Positions 45,701-58,500 of a DNA stretch of 64,000 bases are shown one piece after another. The first letter of the stretch is position 1. Every line of letters starts with the position of its first letter. Where the stretch lies: NCBI GenBank assembly GCA_032207245.1, contig CM063507.1, positions 87,397,567 to 87,461,566 on the forward strand, read 5' to 3'. The translations under genes and the position numbers were made by a program. The DNA is from Pardosa pseudoannulata. Its lineage: Eukaryota; Arthropoda; Arachnida; Araneae; Lycosidae. A model generated the notes under the pieces. The model searched no databases. It was not told where the DNA came from and worked only from the letters and a program-made list of their open reading frames with translations.

Positions 45701-48250
45701 ATTACTAGTTTTTATATAGTCAGTACCGGCTATAGAGTCACAAGCTTATAAGGTCACCCAGCTTATATAGTCAGTTTTTTAAAGTCCCATCTAACTTAAT
45801 AGGAAACGTGTGTTAAAGCGTACCGCTTATAGGGTCAATTTCATGTTATCGATGAGCTTCATTTTTTTAAGAAGTCAGTGTAAAATCGGAGAGGACATGA
45901 ATTTAAGCCTTTATTTTCCTCCCTTTCCCCCTTTCTTGCTTGTGTAGACTCATTATCAGAGTTTTCTTCCTCTCTAGGTTCTTGCCCCCCACTGATAACA
46001 AGTGGACATCTGTCTGTTTATTGGTTGAAGTTGTCTCGCTCATACATGACTTCCGGTGTAACTTTACTAATTCCGAAGCAGCAGATGAACATTTAAAAGC
46101 TATTAGACTCAGAAAAGGTTGTTTTAACAACCAATAAAAGGAAGCAAACTTATATACCTGATTATTTTTAAATACATTGAACATGAATGTATGTATGTAC
46201 GTGAGCTATACTTTGATTACCAAGATAAGCTAATAAATTTGCCCTCAAAAAAATATTGCAAATTTTTAATGTAGTTTTTACTTCTCAAACTAATTTTTAA
46301 AAAGTTCTTAAAAGTATAATTATTTGTTTATTAGGTGAATATAATCCTGCCAAAATTCAATAGGGTTGTATTGTTCCGCATATATGGTCACCCTGTTTAT
46401 ATGGTCTGATTTTTCTGGACCGCTGAGTTGATCATATAACCCATACAGACGTATAGTCTGTATGGGTACATTTATGCAAAAGACATACACAGGAAAGTTT
46501 CTATATTAGGCAAAAAAAATGCTAACATTTGAATACTTCAGTTGCCAACAAGACATTTTGCTAAATAAATGCCACCATCTCATTTTCTTGTTTCAACATA
46601 CAACCAACCAAAAGACGAGCCTGCCCAATTTGTAGCCAACAGAAATTTAATTCTTCTGTGCTAACTAGGTATGGATCATTTGGCATTTATACCACCCAAA
46701 AATACTGAGCTATAATAATTCTCACAGCACTTGTTTCGCTATGGGGCTGACAAGTCCATGTCACTTAGGCGACACATCAGGTGGTGTAGAGACATACAGA
46801 GTAATCTGGGATTCCAAGTTCATAGAATAGAATGGGATTTTTAATGGACTGCTGACCATGTGTAGATATTTCAGTTTTGGTATGAAGTTACTGAAGGCCT
46901 AAGACTAATTCAATTCATGGAGTGTAGCCCAGACAACCATATAAAAGCTAGCTATATTCCTGAAATTACATGTCTAAAAAATAGGTATGTTAAGAGAGGC
47001 AACAAGATGGACTGTGTTTAAAATAATCATATCATATACGAGGCGCATCTAGAAAGTAAGTTTCCCTATTTAAAAGAAAAAAAGAACTCGCACTTTTACG
47101 GACATCTTTATTGGCAACAAGTATGGCACTGTTTCAGTTATTTTTCAACAGAGCCACCACCAGAATGGAGACACTTGTCGTATTGTGGGATCCACTTTTG
47201 TATATCTCTGTCGTAGAACTCTGCCAACTGTGAACGGAACCAGCCTTCCTGTCCAAGAACACTGTGCACATCCCTTTCCGTACCAACAGCATCTGTTTGA
47301 ATTGGGTCCTCAACAAAGATCCACTATGACGCCAATGCATCGAATGCTGCTTGGTTTCTGGGGTAAAGTGCGAAATCCCAGTATCATTGCCCATGACGAT
47401 CCTGTTGAGTAACTCGTCGCCGGCATCATGATACCGTAGCAGAAATGTCAGTGCTACTCCTAAGAAATGAATTTTGTGTTCGGGTCTCAGTTTCGGCTCA
47501 AACACCTGACAGAGCTGAAGATGAATTTCAATGGGTGCAATGCTTTGTGCATTCGAGATCACCGACCAAGCCTTGCAGTCGGCGAAAAAGGAATTAGAGT
47601 TTCCATTTCAGGCCACTGCTACCCCCACTACTGCAACGAATCGAGACTTGTCCAGCTGGCATAGGATTAATACATCACAGATCTCTTATGCCCATGCAAT
47701 TAATTGACACGGCTAATTACGTTTACTTTGAAGAGGAAAACATCAGGAAACTTACTTTCTTGATGCACCTCATATAAAAAAAAATTATATTCCTGGATAT
47801 CATTTGAGGGAGGGATCCATTTGATTTAGGCCAATATTACGATTTTGATATTGCAAAAATTTTTTACTACCCACATGTGACAGTCAGTACTTGAGCTATA
47901 CTCCGACAACAGTTACCTTAAGAAATAAAAGCAACTTAAATCTTGGAGGGAATGCACAAATGGTAATTTTGATGATGTATTATACAATATAAAAATATAT
48001 ATATAACACAATAAGCATACAAGGAAGTCATGGATTGTCCACATATTTTTTTTACAAAATGAATATGGTAATCTAAAATAAAAAATATCTTACAATCCAA
48101 ATTAATCACCTTGATCCCCAACTAACAGGGAATGTTCTGTATTTTCAAGAACTTTACGAGCAACTGAAATAGCATGCTTCACCCTCCGTAAAGCTGCAAC
48201 AGCACCCATGTCATGTGTAGCACTAGAAATAAATAAATAAATAAAGGGTA

Positions 48251-48286
<36 letters not shown>

Positions 48287-51200
48287 TAGCATATAGCTTG
48301 TCATATGACGGGCTTAGTAAAATTTTTAATTTTCCAGAATTAAAAAGTATTCTATGAGACAGGTAAAAAATGATTTGTTTTTTGGCTGAGAATTATCTGG
48401 TACACGCTCAATAGTTTGATTATCTTCTTACTCCTCTAAAGTTTCCAGATACCATGAATGCAGTTTAAAATAACGTTGAATTTGTTTAGAAAGATAATTC
48501 AAAGTTTTCTTAACTACGTCAAAACTACCATTATAGAATGGTCAGCAGAGGTTTTAATATTGACAGCATATATGAATGCTGTCGAACATTTAGTGAATTG
48601 GTCACAAACCATATGGTTATGTATAAAAAACAAACACACAAATGAACAAACTTCTTAATTTTCAGAGATATATAACTTAAATGCTAGATATTTATTATTC
48701 CATGAAATAGACTCCTAGACTTTTATGAAAAGAATTTGTTGTGAATACCAGTGATCAAATTTTCATTGCAACCAAAAATAATCGATGATTCAATTTAAAA
48801 TGATCACATATGTACCTAATCTATTATTTGAGCCAAATATGAAAGAAAATTATTTACGTTCAGTGATAAAACGGATGAAAATAATGCTGACGATATTTAA
48901 AGAATTTAGAATAAGAAATGATTAAATGCGATGGTTAAAAGGAGTAACGTCACAATGCTAGAAAAAAATATTTTTTCTTATTTATTATGTGATAAATTTA
49001 ATCACTTTCTCTTAACCAAGGAAAATAAGGCTCAAAATAATGGCATTGAAAAAGCTCAAAAGGGGGAAGGGATGAAATTCGAACATTTTAAACACTCTCT
49101 TTGAATTTTGCTAACCCTAACTCATCAAGAATCCAATATGAATGCCCCTATCCAAGTCCAACTGTTTCATAAATTTGTGGACAGATAATTTAGGCTATTA
49201 TTATATAGGGGATAAAACTAATAATTATGTTTTATTATTCGTATCCAATCATAATGAAGACTTTTTTTCCCCAGGGTTCCCACTCTTTTTCCAGAACAAA
49301 AATTAAGGACTTTCTAAGGACCAAAGAAACTTTTTATAAGGACCTACTTGAAATACACAACATAATGGCATAAACCCTATCTCCCAAGCAACATATTTTA
49401 ATGATTATGAACCAGACAAGGTATGTTCAATAAATGCCCTACAATGTTTCAGAATTTTTTTAAAATGCCTAAAAATTAATATAAGATAAATCTATTTGAC
49501 AAAAACTAATTTTGAAAAATGTACATCTAAAGTTTAGAAATAAAATTAAAAATAAATTGTGAATACAAACAATATTATAAACAGTACTTTCTGAGGGGTT
49601 AAAAATGACTAATATATATATAGAGAGAGTCATTTTATTCATTTATATATATCATAGTTATTTATTTACATATATATATATATATATACTAACTGATAAT
49701 ACCCGACATTGCCTGGAAAAAAAGAAAGTTTTAGACTTTTCTATTACATTGAATGCAAGGAAAATTAAACTTCCATAAGAAATATCTACAAACCCCCACC
49801 TTCCATACTTCGTTTCATTAAAATCTGCATGACTGTTAGCTATTAGGGAAAGGATGCTGACTTTATACTTTAAACCTTTTAAGTATACGAAAGATTATTT
49901 ATTTGTCAAATAAGTAACAAAGAAAAAAAACTGTTGAATAAAAAAACTAATAGGAAATCACATGACGATGGCCGATCTCAGCAGCAGAGAAATTGATAGC
50001 ATTATAATTTTAAAATTAAGGAGTTTTTAAGGGCCATTAAAAATGAAAGCTAAAATTAAGGAGTTCTTAAGGACTTTTAAGAACTATGGGAACCCTGACA
50101 TTTAACCCATTTTCTTAGTTGCCAAATGCCCTGAAGTGAAAACATAATAGTAGACGAGTAATTATTCCCAAGCAAAACATACTGTCCATTGATACAATAC
50201 ATGCCTGAAAAGCTGGATAAATTTGGGTTTCAATTTTGGCTAACAGCTTGTGTAAAGCCAAAATATATATAAAAATTGCTTTTCTTAGTTAGAGAAAAAA
50301 AAAATGAAAATAGATCCATTGATGATACTGCTGGAGAATACCATTTGTAAAAGCCATTTCATGATATTTTATGGTAAAATGTAATTGCCATTTTTTAACT
50401 GCTTTCTCAAACAGAAAATATAAATAATGTTGAATTGATTGATGTCCCAATAAAACTATAAACATTTGTTGTTGTTGCATGAAGTCAGTTTGGGCTCTTA
50501 TAAATACACTAATAAACATAAGTACTCTAAAACCTTCCTATTTGACACCTGAGTAAGGAACACTTCTATTTGAAAGGTAATTTTCTAATCTCCATCCTTT
50601 ATATATTTTTTCTACATATTAATCTATAAACAATGAACATAGTAGACAGTAAATTTAGATAAATAGTGACAGCTATTTCTTCATTCAAAATAAAGTATAA
50701 CATTTTTTTCACTGAATCTGTTTAATCAAAGCATGCTATTACTCTATACCAGGGGTGACCAAACTTTTGGGATCCGTAATCTACTCCACATTTAAAAAAT
50801 CAAAGGCGGTCTATGAATGGCAGAGCTAAATTAATGTAATGTACATGTTTATGTATATATTTTCGGTAACAAGAAAAAATGGTAAATTATCTCATTTTTC
50901 TAAAAAAAAAGTATTAATATTTACAAAATAAAAATTTACTAACAAAAATAATCAAAGTATTCATATATCAAAAATTGACCATCCTATTCACTTCCTTTAG
51001 TTGAAATTTAGCCCTGTATATCTGCGACAAGTTTATCCTATTGTGGCTGGCACAAACTTATTGCAAAGCATAAACATGAAATTAAATGTTCATCTGTTAA
51101 ATGCGACCGATGTTTGGGTTTTATGGCATTCATGGTTGAAAAAGCAGATTCGCAAAGATACGTCGATCCAAAGTATGATTTTGAATACAAAATCGATTTG

Positions 51201-52547
51201 CAAATATTTGGAAACATTTCCTCAAATTAATTTCCACAAATCAGTATCACTAGATGTTCTGGGTTTAAGAAATATATCGCATTTTAATTTAATAATTTCT
51301 TCCTCGACCATGACTGATGTGGTATTTATTACATGTCCTATTTTTTCAGATACTCCATCAATGTTGACATTTTCATTAAATGTAAATATCATAAAATGTA
51401 TGTTGTATTTCTTCCTGTGAGTGATATTCGCAAATCTCACAAAAATGAGCGATTTATTGCCAAATGTGTTAGCCCTTGTTTTGTGTGGTTACTGGATTTG
51501 TTCTATTCTTTTTCTTGTGTGTGTAATTTTGGTATTCATGCAGTAAAGTCTTGTTTGTGTGTTATCTATGGTGGCTCTTTTTCTTCTTCCCCTGCACATC
51601 AGCTCCTAACTTCCAACCTAATTAAGTCAGCGAATCTTCTTTCAAATTCTTCAAGCAAAACATCTAAGTGTTCGGCAAAAAGTCGCTAAGTTTGTCGACA
51701 AAAACTGCGGTGTGTATATCGAATCAGTACCAAGCATCTAAGCACCCGACATTGTCAAGTTGTTTCTATTTAATTCTCCACTGTAAAACGACAAACTGAT
51801 TGTATTATTTTGCACAGTTTGTTTTAGGTTTTAAATCGTAAACTGTAGTAAATTTTTATTTTAAAGAATTCATTAATTCTATGTCATAAGTCATAAATTA
51901 AATTGTTAATATCCGAGGTCATTATCGGGATGGTTGCACAGACTACCTAAAATGTCTTCGAGGTCAACGTCTCGGCCACCCCTGCTCTATATCAATGCAG
52001 TGAACATCAGTATATAGTTAACAGTGATGATTATCACTGATGTGAATTATTAGGAACATCCCCCCCCCTCCCTCACACAAAAAAATGCAGGAAGACTGCA
52101 TTCTTCTCAACCATCCCTATTAGAAATCATGGAGGACAATTTTATTAGATGTCAACAGAAGATGATGATGGTGTGCATCAATGGATTAAGGAACATTTTC
52201 TTGTGGCCCAAAAGAAACAAGAAATTTTCAGAATTACGCTGAAAATGATGAAAAAAAAATCTCCTAAAATCATTGAAAACAAGTCTTAATGATGGTGTGA
52301 TATATGCAGGAAACACTCTTGGAGGGAGGGGCAAAAATGAAGAAATTTTGTTCTTAGGTAAATGCTTCTATTGATACTATATTCTGAGGTATTAGATGTT
52401 TTTATTAAATTTCACAACATAATTCAATCATATCTAAAATAGCAACATTACTACAAATACAGTAAAACCCGCTTAAGAAGTTTTCCAAGGGCCTAACTGA
52501 TTATAACTTCTTAAACATGAAATAAACATATGTGTGATGTGTGTGTA

Positions 52548-52596
<49 letters not shown>

Positions 52597-55500
52597 GTAT
52601 ATGTATATATTTGTATATATAAATATAAATATTTATACAGTAAAACCCACTTAAGAAGTTTGTTTTTTAAATGAATGGAAAGAGAAAACTTATAAAATAA
52701 TATAAAGAGAGATAAAATAATATATAAACAATAAGATTGTTTTTTCTCAAAAATTGACATTTTTTGCACATTTAAAAAATTAGCTAATCAAGGAAAACAA
52801 CATAATTATGTAAGATTATCTTTCATTCAGCTCTCAGAAATTTTGCTTGAAACACCATTAAAATCGATTTTATAGAAAAAAATCTGTTATAATTTTTTGT
52901 TTTTGTATTTTATCGGCCATTTGTAATTGATAACAGTCCAGCCGTCTTCAGCTTTTAAAAACTTCTCGAGGCACATTTTAAATAAAAATGACAACCATCA
53001 TATTCAGCCATAAACATGGACCTTTACAAACAGAGATGAGAAAAACAAACAGTCATCGAAATGCAGCTAGAAACGAGTTCTGTAAGTAAACTTGGAAATG
53101 AAAGAAAACTTTTTAAGCGGGAAAGAGTTTGGAACGAAATTTTATAAATGAGTTATTTTAACATTGTTATGAATAGGGAGGAAAATGGATACCGAAAATA
53201 TAAACTTCTTCTTAAATGGGTTTTACTGTATAACATAATTATTGATCATTCCAGAAAACTAATATCCCTAGAAACAAATAATTAGAAATTATCAGTTTTA
53301 AAAACAAAACATTTTCTAAGCATTTCTGACAGAACATAATTCTTTGTTTCCATAAAAATTAGGGAAATGTATAGAGGAGACATAATCCATTCCATCAATT
53401 CTTACTTTGTGAAGATAAGATTTTAAGAGTTTTAGCGCCAAGAACTTTCTAGTATAGCAGTACATATAATGTTGTTACACCCTTTATTACCCCAAGAGAT
53501 AAACATGGTAACTGCTTGACAATACTGTTTCTGTACCTTATTTATTTTATGCTGACTACTAATTAATTTCAAGTTTTATCTTTTGAACCATAATTTCTCT
53601 CAACGTCTAGAAATATCCTGTTGAAAATTATAGCTGCTCCTCAAATTAGATTTTGCTTATGGATCTTGAAAGTTTGCTTACATCTTACATTACAGTTTAT
53701 TAGGGGGGAAAAATTGGATAATTCCTGGTTATTTAGTTTTGAAACTTCAAAGCCAATTAATTATCAGTATACAACTTCATTAAATGTTTAATCAGAAATA
53801 AATAAAGTTACTCTAAAACTTTTTCAACTTTCAAATTAAGCTTGTAATAAATTATTTGCAACTGAATTTTTACACTCACAAGTAAAATTCCATGCAGAAA
53901 AAAAATTTACAAAATGGAGCAATGTACTGAGAAATTATTTTCATATCGAGAAAGGAGTTGTAGTGTTCAATAATAACATTTAGGGTTGGACATATTGTTT
54001 TACCAATACAGATATAATATCATCATACTTTTAAATCACTCGTAAATTTGGAAGTAATTAAATGGCAGAATAAATTATAATGGTGAAAACTTATACAAGT
54101 CAGAAGCATTTTCAAACACAAGTCTCCCTCATACCCTCTCCCCTTTCACGTACAGCATAAATCACAGTAGTATATATACACAAACATTTATGCAAATAAA
54201 CATTGTTGATTTGCTTGATGTTACTTTATCTTTTAAAACATTCATTTCCATAGGATCATCGTTTGGACAACTTGGTGGCCTGTTATTTGCTGCATTACAA
54301 CTTGTATACATAAGAGTCAAATAACTTCCCTCTCTTATTTCTTTCACTTTAAAATAGGAGTGCATTTTCTTAATAGTATAAATAGCATTGTAAATGAATT
54401 GTAATATAAAATTTATAAATATATGTATATTCTAAAAATTAAATTTAAATAATGGTCTGTTTATTATAAAAATTATAAATAGCTTAGGAAATGCTGTATA
54501 CATCAGCTACTATAAGCAAACTAGGTGCATAACCCAGTATTACTTGGTCTATATTGACTGTGTCATTTCATTGCATAGAATAAGATAGAAGGCCACATCA
54601 AGCCTTAGGCAGGGGGAGGGATTTCGGGGACTGATCCCCCCCCCCTGAAATTTTGAAAGACCATTTTGTAGATAAAAATGTCCCACATTTGTGTGTGTGT
54701 GAGTGTGTGCTATCTGCCTGGTTGTCATGAAAATAAACAGTTATTTTCTTTAAAAAAACCGCTCAGATCATAAAAGTCTTCCTGGGTTGCTGGCCGGAAA
54801 TATAGTACTTTATTTCTGGCACTATATCCTGGAAATACAGTGCTTTTTCTTTCATTAATTGAAGTATCATTAACAAATAAAGATGTCTTTCTCCCTTGGT
54901 CCCCCTCCAAAAATAATTTCTGACTACGGCCCTGGGTCACATGATATATGCCCCATAATTAAATTATTTTTAATGTGTCTTTTCAATTAATTGAACATTT
55001 GGACTACCTTTTGGCCAAAATGGCTTTTTTGGATCATTTCCCATCTTTTGGTACATAAGTGCACACAGCAGTTTGATAGGAGATAATTATAATCAGATTT
55101 TAATACATACAATACAACTACAAATACATTACCCATCAAAAATCATAGCATCTAATGTTGTTTCTCCATTTTCATCAGGACTTCCTCCAAACCCTACAGT
55201 ATGATCACACTGTTCATCTTCACACTGGCTACAGCCAGCTTCAACAGCATCTAATGCTGACTGCTTTTTCATGATCACATCCCAAGCTGAAAACAAAATA
55301 AATCTTAAATAAAAGTATGCAAATAGGCAAAAATAAAATGTAGATAATTCATAATATGTAAGGAAAATGTACCACAATTTTGGCTGGATAAACAGCGGCT
55401 TAAAGAAAATTTGGCACACTTTGTGAATATTAGGTTTGAAGATCAATGTTTAACTTTGAAAATATAGGCGTCCAGACTTACCCTAATTTCTTGCATATAA

Positions 55501-58500
55501 TCCGCGGATTATATATTAAAAAACTTTAAAAAAAATTTCTAATGCGTATTATCTGCTGTTAAAAATTATTTTTATAAAAAAATTTACAAATATCCTTCCT
55601 AAACAACAATAGATGGCAGCACTTGCTCATATTCATAGGTTTGTTTGTTTCTTTTTCTTTAATCATGATAAAGATCATTTTTCAGTCAAGGACACAGCGG
55701 TTTGATAAAAGTTCCTGGTTAAATTAATATTTTCCATTTTGTTTTATTCCTATCAAGAAATAACACTTGTATAATCTGAAATGGTGGTATTTTGCTGCAT
55801 TCTCCATTTGTTTCTTCACTTTCAGCTCGCCAGATGGCGCCATAACTATCAGTTTAAAATTTTAACGCAGATCGCAAATAACCATATGAAATTAAAATAA
55901 AAAGATTCATTTTAAGAATTCTAAATTTTAACATCTTTTTTATTTAAATATGCGTTCGAACAATTTATTTGTATCATTCTCACTGTACTAATTAATGTAT
56001 TTTTTTACAATATATTCTTATTGTTGTTAAATATAAAATTCTTTAAGTCTATCCAAATTTTCACTTTGTTAAATTATTTTTTAATTTAAAGAAAATGTTA
56101 TCATTAAGAAAAGAGCATAAATTTAACTTTTTTAACACTAGAAGACATTACACTTTTTTCCACATGCCTTTCATTTCCTTGAATCACATGAAATTTAAGT
56201 GGAAATTTAATCTGCAGATTCTATGATATTTTTCTCCGAAAATATCACGAAATTCACACCTGCGGATTATAAGCAGGAAATTAGGGTAGTTAAGATCATA
56301 AAATATGACAGTATTTAGAGGCTTGTATATTTATTTAGAGCTAAGAATACCAAACTAGTAAAAAAGTTCCCATTTATCAAACCAATGGAGACGAAATGCA
56401 GAAAAGGCGGCTTGACTTTGAAGAGAAGGATGCTTCTGTGACATTCTGATGTTAACCGCGTCGAAGAAGCTCCCATCAAATGCAGATTAGCGTGGAATGC
56501 AAATTTCCCTTGATGTTGCACACATGAGCATAGACAGTATAAAAAGTGAGAAGCACAACTCAGTCGAAGGGGAATCGGCATGCTTGATCAAAAGAACTTT
56601 TCGCCAGACTGTTTGTCACTTGCAAGCCGCAAGCGTTAAAAACACCCTGATGTTTTTTATGCTTTGCTTTTTACACTTAATTTACGTATCACTTTCTGAA
56701 TAAAAAGTTTCGATGGAAAGCTCATTTTGATGATTAGTTTAATCTGCTTCAGTATACTTCTACACTTCTAAAAGAATGTCAACATAATGATAGGATAAAT
56801 GCCAAGTACTGTTTGGATTAACCATCTTAATGCCAATAATTATACAGTTTACTGTAAACAAGAATTTTGAATTACATTACACTTTTTTTTTTTCAAGTTT
56901 CTTACTAAATAAGAAAAATATGGTGTAATTCTGCAGTCAGCCCCAGGCATGCACAAGAATTATAATAATAGTTATTTTTGTAAGAAAGTGCATTTTTCTC
57001 CAAACTAGGACAAACATGTGATGCAGTTGTACAGCTTACTGTGAACAAGAATTTGCTCCATTGCCATTTCCACCCAAACATTAATCTTTAAATAGAGTAG
57101 CAATCTTGTAAACCATGGTTGATAAAAATAATGATTTTTTTTTTAAACAATAAAGTCGGATTTTTTTTATTTAAATCAGATTTTTTTTAATTCAAATTTT
57201 TCTTTCCATGAAACAGTCTTTTAGAATTTCAGAGGGGGGACCAGTCCCCTAAATTAAGTCCCCTAAATAAACTCCTCCCCTTTTTAAGGTGAGGAATTTA
57301 GGGGACTATCTAATCAGGCTACAGCCTTGATTAGACAAGTTCATACTCAGTTAGCCAGAGAAAAAAAAAAGCACTATGGGTTAAAAAAAAAAAAACTACT
57401 GACAGAACATCATAGAAGTCTACATTTAGTTATTAAATTCTATATTTTTTAATCCTATATTATTTTTGTGCAAGACACTTATTAAACTTAAAGAGCACAA
57501 TTTATGCATTTTCAAATTTTACTGTTTATGTATATTATAAGGTAAATCTACATGATGAAACTAAAAAGAAAAGTACAATATTTATTCTATTAACAGGTTT
57601 CATCACATGACAAAAAGATCAACTAACATATAGTAATGCAAATTTAGTTATTACAATTAATTTTGTATTGATTTTATTCTAAATAATTTGCAGTGTTGAC
57701 AGGGCAAACTTTATGAATACACTTAATTGTGTTTTAAAATTTTAATGTTACTGAATATTATAATGTGAATCAAAAATAGAAAATAGAAAAAAAATTAAGA
57801 CATACTCATTAATATAACATCAAAATAAAGATCGTAATAGCAATCAAATGAAAACACTATATTTGCAACAGATATTATTGAAAATAAATTTTAATTTATC
57901 AAATGACTTTGTACAAATACTATTATAAAATATTTGCAATAATAATTGTGTGTGAAAGAAGAAAAAGCAACAAGAAAAACTCTTTCAGATTTTAAAAAAC
58001 TGTTTTAAAAATTTCTTTTCCACATTGAAGAAAAAAATGAGAAGTACTTTCAAGCACCCTATAAACTGTGCCACAAACTGCCTTATCCGCACAATAATTT
58101 AGGTAAAGGAATATTATTTGTTTACTAGATCGTCCATATCAAAGTTTAGGGGGCCCCAGTTCAATGGGCATGCCAAGCACAGGCGATATCACCAATTATA
58201 GAACTCAGTTTCTGGCAAACCTTGCTCTTCTTTTCGGACTCTTCTGCCATATCCCTCCCCCCCCCCCAAATAAAAAGGTGGGGGTGTCAATTGGCACCTT
58301 TATTTTAGGGTATTGGGAGAAATAACACGTGATTAGAATACCTTACCATTATTGGTTCTTGTAACTAGCAATACTCCATTTGGATTTTCTAGCATCCATT
58401 TTGCATATTTATTCATTTTGATCGTGCAATTGTGGTAATTTTCTGTATATGATTTTCAAAGCATATTTAGAGTAATAAAAGGTTTGAAATGTCGTTATTG

